Shown: positions 35,602-50,600 of the stretch, one piece after another
Numbering within the stretch: the stretch's first letter is position 1
Layout: each line of letters starts with the position of its first letter
Source of the DNA: Plumapathes pennacea
Taxonomy: Eukaryota > Cnidaria > Anthozoa > Antipatharia > Myriopathidae
Direction: 5' to 3'
Assembly (NCBI GenBank): GCA_964036295.1
Contig: OZ038464.1
Coordinates: 3,104,501-3,168,500, forward strand
Length of the DNA: 64,000 nt
Program-made: the position numbers and the translations under genes
Notes under the pieces: generated by a model
What the model was told of the DNA's origin: nothing
Database searches by the model: none
Seen by the model: only the letters and a program-made list of their open reading frames with translations

Positions 35602-37780
35602 ATGCAAGTGAAGATGATTTCATTCAAGGTCTTGCTTTTGGTATTTGCTGTATGCCTCGCTTCTTCAACGTCTTTCAAGATTTATTCCGAAGATTCACCA
35701 GGTAAGACAGATCGCGATCAACTTCAATTTTCAGGTTTTAACCAGAGATAAAAAACATACAGTATGAAGAAATCGCCAATCTATTATTTTAACTAAGACA
35801 CTATAGCTAAGCAACTTACTAAATTTCAGCACATCGCTCACGTATGCCCTTTTGAAATGGTTGTATGGAGAAATCGAGAGATTTTTCTGAGTCTCGAAAT
35901 ACCGTGAAACTTCACCCACATTCATAAAAATGCTGCATGCGGTGTTTAGTTGTCACGTGAACTTGAGCGAGCTAGTAAGATAAACGTCGATACGCAGATG
36001 GGGGCATCTAGATCCCGGACCATCCAGATTCTAGTACGTACTATGATTTAAATCTTCTGAAAAAAAATTCTGGATGCTTCAGTTAACTAATTGCTGTGTT
36101 TCTTCGTGCCTTTTTCCGCAGATCTGTATCAGGAATATAGGAAAAGGTAAGCAAAGCGTGGGAACCAATGTTGAAAAGTCACGCGAACATTTTATATAAA
36201 TTTGTCTTAAAAAAGATCGGAAAACTAAGAGACTTTAATATGGAGTAGGAGACGCTCCGTCCCCATTCCACACTAAATTAAAGTAAGTTATCAGTTGTAA
36301 CGATCTTTTCTCAGTTTCTGATGGACCAAAACTTGCTGAAACCTGTAATCTTGGTAATCTTCCTTATTTCTAATTGATTAAGTTTGATTAAGTTTGCTCC
36401 GGAAATGGCTCTTACGCTTAGACAGTTTTTCCTATCGTTTCAGGGACCAGCTTGACCTTAAAGAGGAAGGTAAATAGATAAAAACAATGTGTGGTTTTTC
36501 CATTATTATATTCCCGGAAGCTTTGTTTTCTTAACTAACCGACGCACGGTTTACGTTTCAACTTTTTAAAGGTTTCATCCAAGACAGTCCACAGCAATGG
36601 ACAATACCACGTCCGGGAAAAAAGAGGTGAAGGGGAAAATCTAAGCTTTGATGCACTAAGTATTTATAAATGAGTTTAAAGGCAGATACGCACGATCCCA
36701 TTTCAAAATTCAAATAATTTTGTTGGTGTTTACAAACATTGTCTTTTTATATTTCTCAGGGATGAACTTGACGTTAGAGAAGAAGGTATTGATCAGCATA
36801 ACACTGATGTTTCTAAATATTGTGATTTCTTATCGGCACCTGTCGTTTTTAAATATTTCACCGTCAAATGAAACACCTAATCTTGTGACCACTCACAAAT
36901 GAAGCTCTCAATTAGTACAGTCTAACAGCAGTGTTCACTTCCAACTCCTGAACTGTCAAATGAAACCTAAAGGTGTTATCACTCAAATGAAAGCTCTAAA
37001 TGAGTACATTCTAATAGCAGTGTTCACTTCCAACTCCTGAACAGCAAATGAAACCTAAAAGTGTGAAAATTCAAATGAAAGCTCTTGATAAGTACATTGC
37101 AATAGAGCGGTTTTCGGATGACTGTCGAAAGTAATTGTGTGATTGCTTTGGTTTTGCGTTTGCTTCGCTTTCGGATTGGTCCACACGAGTTTGTCGGCAT
37201 GCCCAGCCAATCAGGAACAAAACCAAAACCAAAACCAAACACTTCTCACGCAAGCGATGGCGTGTACTCGCACTGCTGATTGGAAAGTAAAACCAAACGC
37301 AAGACCAAACGCGAATTACTTTGGCTTCCAATTGGCTGAACTGTTTTCTCTCAGTCTCTGTGATTGGCCTGTGTGATTACTTTGGTTTTGGTTTTCGACA
37401 GTCATCCGAAAACGGCTCTAGTTGTTGTTAAGCTTTTCACTTAGGCCACGACAAAAGGCAGTCCAGGCTGTTGACTTGATGGTATGCGTGTCAACTTTCA
37501 TTACAGATTCCGATGAGTATTGGGAAGCTCCGCCAAGTATACCACGCCCAGGAAAGAAAAGGTCGGTCCAATGACAATCACAGCAAAACAACTTTCAAAC
37601 TGTTCTGATCTTTTTACTTGTTCTTATTTTTATGCTTGCGTTGCTCGCTTTCATTTGACGCATTTCTCCTATGGCTTTTGCTGCTTATGTTCTATTGCGC
37701 TAATGCCTACAACGTCGCTCGTTTTCTTGGTTAGGGCTTACATGAAGTCTTGGCTAGCCCAGATGGAGGATGCACAATAG
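35602..37780 (+). CDS. PRPamide-type neuropeptide precursor (7 exons, ~110 aa)
   Basis: Exons are 35602-35701, 36122-36146, 36444-36469, 36572-36626, 36760-36785, 37507-37561 and 37735-37780, all with GT donors and AG acceptors and consistent phases. The protein opens with a signal peptide (M-Q-V-K-M-I-S-F-K-V-L-L-L-V-F-A, cleavage near residue 22-24). An acidic spacer follows, ending in R-K-R, then two units: ...QQWTIPRPGKKR and ...EAPPSIPRPGKKR. Gly followed by Lys-Lys-Arg is the standard amidation and dibasic-cleavage signal, so peptides ending in Ile-Pro-Arg-Pro-NH2 are predicted. Anemone Antho-RPamide and hydrozoan PRPamides share this C-terminus. Acidic D/E spacers precede each unit, as in cnidarian precursors. 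The short tail ends in TAG at 37778. A probable 5'UTR acceptor (TTGCAG at 35580-35585) lies just before the start exon. Precursor call from architecture; expression is not shown. Confidence 0.82.
36862..37101. repeat. 88-bp tandem repeat in intron 5 of the neuropeptide gene
   Basis: Units starting GAA(A)GCTCT at 36901, 36989 and 37077 share CAGTGTTCACTTCCAACTCC and CAAATGAAACCTAA. A partial unit precedes them. A MITE begins directly after the last unit. Confidence 0.75.
37103..37420. mobile_element. TAGAGCGGTTTTC MITE, copy 1
   Basis: The ends TAGAGCGGTTTTCGGATGAC and GTCATCCGAAAACGGCTCTA are near-perfect inverses. It lies in intron 5 of the neuropeptide gene. Copy 2 at 44067-44384 matches throughout. 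Confidence 0.85.
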
Positions 37781-37888
37781 AGAAAAAGTGAGTAAAAAAT
37801 ACAACATGGTAAATACAACATGGTTGACAAAATGTTTTTTACAATAACACGTCCGTTTCTCGCTTTGTGATTGGCTAATTTTCATTAT

Positions 37889-38492
37889 CAATAAGAGGAC
37901 AGACACATAAAATCGAGTGCTGACGACAGTGATTTGGACGAAGAAGGTGAATTCAGCTTCAATTTTACCTCAGTTCTTGCAAAAGCGACATTCGGCATTT
38001 GAAGTAGAGAACCAGAAGTGTTCAGAGGCGAATTTCCTTGAGCTTTGTCTTGAAATTGTCGAGAAAACCGCAGCAGAAAAGCGTCTAGTTTCATTTCTTT
38101 CCAACTTCTTTGACAAAATTTTATTTTGCACACGCGAAATGCTCACGTCAAACTGTCACTTTTTGGCCAATGAAATGTCTTGAATTTTAACCTCGACCAA
38201 TTAGAAAGCGGGAAAGTTGTTGACAACATTTCGGTCAAATCGAACAAAATCCAGTTTTCTTGCGTGTTTTCCCCGCGTCGTCGCTTGAGTTTTGTTATTG
38301 TAAAAAACAAATTGACGTCAGTTTTTTATGTGTCTGTCCTCTTATTGATCATGAAACGCGTCATAACATTGTCAAAAAGTTGCGGATCCACTCGGCGAAG
38401 CGCCTCGTGGATCCACAACTTTTTGACAATGTTATGACGCGTTTCATGATCAATAAGAGGACAGACACATAAAAAACTGACGTCAATTTGTT
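37889..38492. mobile_element. CAATAAGAGGACAGACAC element with a terminal foldback
   Basis: The left end CAATAAGAGGACAGACACAT (37889) is inverted near 38325-38349. From 38307 to 38492 a near-perfect palindrome of about 186 bp has arms of roughly 85 bp, running from AACAAATTGACGTCAG to its inverse, with a centre GGATCCACTCGGCG...CGTGGATCC. No coding content. Confidence 0.75.
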
Positions 38493-41400
38493 AAGTTGTA
38501 TACAGTTGAAGACTCTTATAGGACCTGCCTTAGCCCATCATGCTTTGCGGGCTTAGCTATCGGTTGCTTTTCCATTCAGTCCAGCCGTCTGAACGAGTTT
38601 GGCAGGAAAAGTCACTCTAAACCCAAGAAATAATATACTACTCTATATTTTTTCCCTGAGTGTTGCGTTCGCTGTGTAGCTAATCAAATTGAAAGCGCTG
38701 GCCAAACGCAGGTTATTCGCAAAGTACAAGTCGGCACGAGTCTACTCAAGTTGCAAAACTTACCAAGTGATACTAATGATGAAAAAGTTGGTTCGAGGGA
38801 GTATGGGAGGGAGTACATGTTTGAACTCAACCCAAAGTTTCGACCTAATTCCAGTGTTTCTACTTGGCCTTTGGAATCGTTACCTCAAGTCGATCACGAA
38901 TGCGGGCCCTAAAATTGAACCCCAAGGCAAATATTTGCGTTGACTTGGGAGTGCTTTAGACCAGTGCAAAGTAAAAGCGTGCTCCAAATTAATCATTTCT
39001 TTGTGTGTGTGTGGTATAGTTAAACGCCCCAGTGTCTCGACCGAGCATCTCTCCCACCATACTGTTACAATATACTGTACAAGAAAAAGCGTGCTCCAAA
39101 TTAATCGTTTCTTTGTGTGTGTGTAGCATCTCTAGTCCCACCATGGTTAGTATACTGTTACAATCTGCAACAGCCTCTTCTATACTAGGCTTACGTCTTC
39201 ATCATTTCTTTCAACAGGTTTTTCAAGAACAAGAGTCTAAGTGGACAAATACGTAGGCTAAGCGAATGATGAAGTAAAAACAAAAACAACTTAACAACTG
39301 AAAGCTGAAGGTTGTGAGTTCGGCAAGTAACCGCTTGCTCATGTAGATTAATCTGTTAAATAGTTTTGGAAAGAGTGTTCAGCTGTATTTCCTTCTAGGT
39401 TTCGTCTTGATGTGTAAACATGTAAGCAACCATATATTTTTTTGTCAATAAACATATACCTGGTGAACATTCCTTGCAATTTTTCTTGCAACTGCACGTA
39501 AGCGGCCGATACAAACAACTCAAACAATAAAAATTGCGAGAGTTGCAGGAAGAGTTGAACAGCCTTTTACTTTTCCCAACGTTGTGTGGTCTTGTTACAC
39601 GAGTGTGACATGCAACCTCGTTCCCAGGGCCATCCGCGGCGGAAGCTCCCGACCAATGCTTCTGCCGGGGATGGCCCTGAGAACGAGGTTGTGTGACATG
39701 TGACTTTGCAGCTTGTCTCGCAACTCGGTTGTCGTCAAAATTGCCTTTTAACTTTTTCACTGGCATAAGCAATCAACTTCCGCCGGATATGCCACTTTGA
39801 TAGCTTGTTCAGATGAAAGTTGATTGAAATGTTGATTCTCGTTACTTTACTTATACATTTTCTTCTTAAACGGTTGGGAGAAATTGCGTTTTGGATAGCG
39901 GGTAATTTTACCAAGTTGGTTTCCGAGGGAATCGGATTCTGTTCGAGATATCGAAGTACCACGGCAACAGAGATATATTTCTTGGATGGGAGAGGTTTAC
40001 TAGAGGTTATATCGCTGTTGGAAGCTCAGCGCTGCGCATCCGCGAAGGGCTTGGTGCAAAACCACCGTCCGTAGTTTCGCCCCCAGCCCTACCCGGAGCT
40101 CCCGACAGCGAGATAACTTCTGATTCCCAGGGTATCAACAGTATTGATCTTAAGGGGGTGGGGGTCGGGAATTTGGCTCATCTGGGCTTGAATAAACACC
40201 CAACCGGTAGCACAAGAAAGTTTGCTAACTACAAAAAACAAACCAACCCACAACAGTTGTACCACGAGAACAGGGTTATAAAGTTCTTTAGAACATGGAG
40301 AATTGAAGTTTCATAAGCTGGTATTGACACACATGTATTTCTCACTTGTCTTTACAACAAGCCAACAACTTCTTTAATACATTGTATTCCCAGAGAAACT
40401 GGAAGAAAATGACCACGACATTTGGGTAGATTTTTCTTTTGTGGATTAATTTGAGGAGGAATTTTTTATTTTTGGGGCATGAGAATCAAACATTTCTTGA
40501 TCTCCCATTGCCTCTAAATGCCATAAATGCCCCAAACAAACCTTGGATGCATGAACTTTTATCTAGGAGGGTTGAAAATAGGATGCAACTCCCTGAAATG
40601 GCCATTTTGATTCAAGAGATTCTCCAGCTAAAACACCCAAGATGCCTGTCATGTACAGTGAAAGCTTCACAACCAATATACTCAATCAAAAGTGCTAATA
40701 TTATTTGTAAACTACAGTATACAACTATTTGATATATAGCCCTGTCAAATTCTTAGAAAAACACACTAAACCACAGATTACTTTGTACTGTATGTAAAAT
40801 TCAGCGAGAGAGAGAAAATGATTCTACCTTGACCAGGACAAAAGCTGATCAAGTCATCAATAGTCTCAATACATCACCCACACATTGTCAACGAATGAGT
40901 TAAGAGGATAATATTTGAATTTGTGGTTTAGAAACAAACACTTTCAACTCCTGGAGTAATCAACTGCACAACAAGATCATGGCAACTACAAGCTTCAACA
41001 GATGGAAGGTGATTGAACTATCAGAGTGATTCTCATGTATCACACATACATATTACTATTGCTTGGTTTGATAGTTTGCTTTGAAAGTAAAACCATTCAT
41101 GAAGAAAATGTACTGTACCAATTATGTAGAGAGGACTTAAAATTCCAGCAGCTTTATCTGGGAAAGCTACTGTATCAAAGGCTAAGTTCTCAGATGAGAA
41201 ATTTGAAGCTCATTATTTGGCTTTTAACTTCAGTATATTTAGAATTCTCCCAACCTAACCTGAACAAAACATATATGTAATGTTAGGAGAAATGATAGAC
41301 TGACCAGCTTGAACCAAATAAAAAGATTGCCTGGTAGTTCTGCCAAAGAACTGGTTTCTGACCACAACTGGTCAAAAATGCTTTCACTGAATAACCACTG

Positions 41401-41593
41401 TGATCCTAACTAATTGCTTTTTGCAGAGCGATTAAATACAGCCTATATTTTTATTCAGTGAAATTTTAACTACAATTACCAGCAATCATGATCTTCGAGA
41501 GTTGAGAACTTCCAGCTTGTTCTCAACTGTGTTGTAAAAATTGGATTTTCTCGAGGTCTTGCTCCTCAAATTGCCCCTGCAGTTGTTGCCACA
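38493..41593. other. Intergenic stretch between the neuropeptide gene and Ras
   Basis: No coding exon recognised. A ~100-bp direct duplication (AAAGCGTGCTCCAAATTAAT...CATACTGTTACAAT) occurs at 38965-39070 and 39080-39165. A small CCTCGTTCCCAGGGCCATCC foldback lies at 39611-39700, and a fragment of the TTAA MITE family near 39793-39895. Confidence 0.4.
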
Positions 41594-46753
<5,160 letters not shown>

Positions 46754-46879
46754 TTTGAACCTTTTTCTGCCTCAATCTGAGGGCCCTTTTTGCTGATCGA
46801 ATCCCTTTTGATATTTTCAGCAAGAGCTTGTATTGTTGTGCAAGGTCGTGGCTGCACGGGTCCGCGCATGGCCTGAGCA

Positions 46880-46887
46880 CTTATATA
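46880..46887 (-). promoter_or_regulatory. Possible TATA box of the Ras gene
   Basis: On the minus strand TATATAAG lies about 130 bp upstream of the Ras start codon. It is a good match to the TATA consensus, but many Ras promoters lack one. Confidence 0.3.
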
Positions 46888-47638
46888 CAACTACTAAAAT
46901 TACCAGCCAATCACGGCACATCATACACAATATGTATTGTCTATTCGCACCAATCACATTTTCTCATTCTCAAACAACTCTACAACGGGATTACATGCTA
47001 CCAGCGTAGAACTCAGACTTGGGAGCACCACAGCTTTTTAAACAAAGGATAAACATTTCTAAACGTTATATTTTGTTGTTCGTTGTTCTGGCAGGCAACA
47101 TAATTCTTCCATTGCTCACAAACACCGGTTTAAAATCCCGCTTACTGATTTGTAAGTAAAAAGATAAGGTTGGGGGTTTTCTGAAGCAAGGTTGTCTTTC
47201 GCAACAATTATGTAGGAAGTATACAGGCTGAAATAAACAAAACATTATTGATATAACAGTGTAAAAGTTGGCATTTTTTTCTTTTGCCACTCAGTGCCCA
47301 CTGATTTTGGCTCGATATTGAGTTTCAAAGTGTAACGTCATCATTTTCCAAACTTTTCCATTCGAACCTCTACAGTTCCAGATAGTTCCATAAATCACAA
47401 GAACCAACACCTTTAGTCTTTAGTTCTACAGTAGGTTTAATGATATCAGCTTTTCAATGCCGTAAGAGCAATTCTTTTTTTTTGTGCATGAACTTTTTTT
47501 AGATAGGCCATCCCGAAGCTTCGGGCAAAATCCATTATTTTAGAAAAAAATATTTTCTGACGTCATCACTTTGGAACTCTATCCAAGTTCAATAGTGACG
47601 TCACGGACGGCGAAGTCATGGGGATAAAAACGAGTGAA
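46888..47638. other. Intergenic stretch between Ras and the NXPE-like gene
   Basis: The genes are in the same orientation, so this is the Ras 5' flank and the 3' flank of the NXPE-like gene. No exon recognised. A direct TGACGTCA occurs at about 47558, and a second GTGACGTCAC near 47594. Confidence 0.4.
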
Positions 47639-50600
47639 TCAGAGAGTGGCTTCTAACAGGTCTTCCGCGCTGCGGAACACGTGATTGGGGTAATGTACAT
47701 GATCTAGAGTCCCTTCGGGATACGAGGCGCTGAGGTGATATAAGTCCAACACGGGAATTCCAGCCTTGCACATGGCTGCCACGGCGTAAGTGTGGAAAAG
47801 CTGGACTCGCTGTGGATTAGATTATAAACAATTGGTTCATGTGACGTCATGGGGTCGGCCATTTTTAATGACGTCAGTTGGCTTGATGTGCACATTGATT
47901 GCTGGTCATGTAATAGTCGCGGGTTTCATGAATATGAGCCGTTAACTTCTGATCATTATGAGGATGTATTGGCGACTAAAATTATCCGCGGGATGACTGT
48001 GGGTTCCTCTTGTTGTTGTCAAGATACCCTGCTACGTAAATACGTGAAGCCACTAGCCAAACAGACCCAACGGCTACGTTTTCGGTTTTTCGCTGAAGAC
48101 AAGTGTTTCCAGACACACTCAGGTATGAGATGTCCATTCGTGCATCGGCTTTGAGAAAAGCAAGAAGTTCCATAAAGAGCTTCAACACAAGTCATTATCT
48201 TCATGTCCAGCATTCATTGCGCGCATCAAGTCAACTGACGTCATAATCCAACATGGCCGCCATTTTTGTTTTGGACCTTTGACAATAGTTTTACTTACAG
48301 TTTAAGTAGTACCACAATAGCTTCCAAACCCCCGGATCGTAAAATTTGCGAACTAAACCTTTTCTTTATGTCTATAATAGAAAAAACCGCATAAAATGTG
48401 ATTTGAAAATCTCCCCATACAAATCCTTATTAACCGATTGGCCGTGACGTCATCAGACCTTGACCGATCAGGCGTGACTTAGTAACACCTTGTGGGCTGC
48501 CTGTGAGGTAAGTAGCACTTTTAAGCCAAAGGAAACTAATCTTCTCAATTTAAAGGATTGTTTATAATCTTTTCACTTTCGATAGCCCTACAAGGATTTC
48601 GGCTGGCATAAAGGCTGTGCTTGAGAAGAAATTAGGGTTAGAAATAGCTATTCACTTGTTTGTTTGTTTTTTTCTTATTCTGTTTGTTTGTAGTTTTGAC
48701 AGTTCTTTTACTAAAACCAAAACAACCCACAGTCCGGCTTGTCTCGTTGTCTTCAACTAACCTGATAAGTGTGAAATCTCCAGCTTGTTCTGTTCAGTCC
48801 TCCTAAATACTGCCCAACTTTTTCCTTCTCGATGGCTGTGCTGGTCTTCCATACCGCCTTCCCTCGGTACCGCGGGCTCAGCCCACTGTAATTCCCTTGT
48901 AACAGCCGTATAACGCTGTTTATCAGTCTTTTGTATGTAGTGAAGTTAAGCGAAACAGAATAGTGTATACCCAGGTTGAATAGGAAAACGCTTTCTCGTC
49001 TGTTCACGTCACGTTGGCTGATGATGTTTCTTATTTGGTTCAGGATCTTTTCTTGCTTGAAATCCTTGTCATCAAACTTTGTCTTAGCAAGTTCCACGCT
49101 TTTAAGCTGCAATGTCCATCAGAGGAAAATTACCAGAGACCTTCACCTGACTTTCTATGATCAGGTTTAAGGTAATGTATAACTAGCTTAAGCTAAGATA
49201 GACAGAGCGGTTTTCCGCAGCCATGCAAAGGCAATAATTCCACAGGATAAGATAATGGGAGATATAGTAGGCGCAATCTGATTGGTCGTGCATTACGACG
49301 CTTAGAATAAGATAGTACGCACGATCTGATTGCTCGTGCATTACGACGCTTAGAATAAGATAGTAAGCGCAATCTGATTGCTCGTGCATTACGACGCTTA
49401 GAATAAGATAGTAAGCGCAATCTGATTGCTCGTGCATTACGACGCTTAGAATAAGATAGTAAGCGCAATCTGATTGCTCGTGCATTACGACGCTTAGAAT
49501 AAGATAGTAAGCGCAATCTGATTGCTCGTGCATTACGACGCTTAGAATAAGATAGTACGCGCGATCTGATTGCTCGTGCATTACGACGCTTAGAATAAGA
49601 TAGTAAGCGCAATCTGATTGCTCGTGCATTACGACGCTTAGAATAAGATAGTACGCGCGATCTGATTGCTCGTGCATTACGACGCTTAGAATAAGATAGT
49701 AAGCGCAATCTGATTGCTCGTGCATTACGACGCTTAGAATAAGATAGTACGCGCGATCTGATTGCTCGTGCATTACGACGCTTAGAATAAGATAGTACGC
49801 GCGATCTGATTGCTCGTGCATTACGACGCTTAGAATAAGATAGTAAGCGCCATCTGATTGCTCGTGCATTACGACGCTTAGAATAAGATAGTAAGCGCAA
49901 TCTGATTGCTCGTGCATTACGACGCTTAGAATAAGATAGTACGCGCGATCTGATTGCTCGTGCATTACGACGCTTAGAATAAGATAGTAAGCGCAATCTG
50001 ATTGCTCGTGCATTACGACGCTTAGAATAAGATAGTAAGCGCAATCTGATTGCTCGTGCATTACGACGCTTAGAATAAGATAGTACGCGCGATCTGTTTG
50101 GTTATGATATATAAACAATAAACTACTTTTGGCGAGGAAATATGCACGGATAATTGTGGATATTATCTGTTCCGAGAAGCGAACAGTTGCCCGAGAGCGA
50201 AGCTCGAGGGCAACTGTGAGTATCGAGGAACAGATAATGTCCAAGGACAATTATCCGTGCATATTTCCGAAGCCAAAAGTAGTTTATTGTCTTTATTATC
50301 CTTCAAATATTTCCTCTCGCAGCGCAAATAATGGCGCGGGGACTGTGAAGCTTTTTGGTGTATTCTGGAACTGCTTTTTCGACCAATAAATTGATGTCCT
50401 CCTCGGTAGTCATCTCGTAATGGGTTTTTGTGATTAATATATAAAATTGTGTTCGGATATTGTCAATAAACAGCGTTTGTTCGCCAGGCGGGGGTTATTC
50501 GCTGATAACGTCCGCTCGTGAGCGGACGTTATTCGGTCACGTGTCACGATTCCACCAATCACGCGCGGGAGGAAATATTTGATGGGTCATAATACACGAT

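Noticed and set aside
49263-50104. Regular repeats resembling a CRISPR array
   Set aside because: The units are head to tail with no unique spacers, and the surroundings are spliced animal genes.
49183-50250. 355-codon and 283-codon minus-strand open frames
   Set aside because: They are produced by a 48-bp satellite whose period is a multiple of three; the array lies in an intron of the NXPE-like gene and has no codon or family signal.
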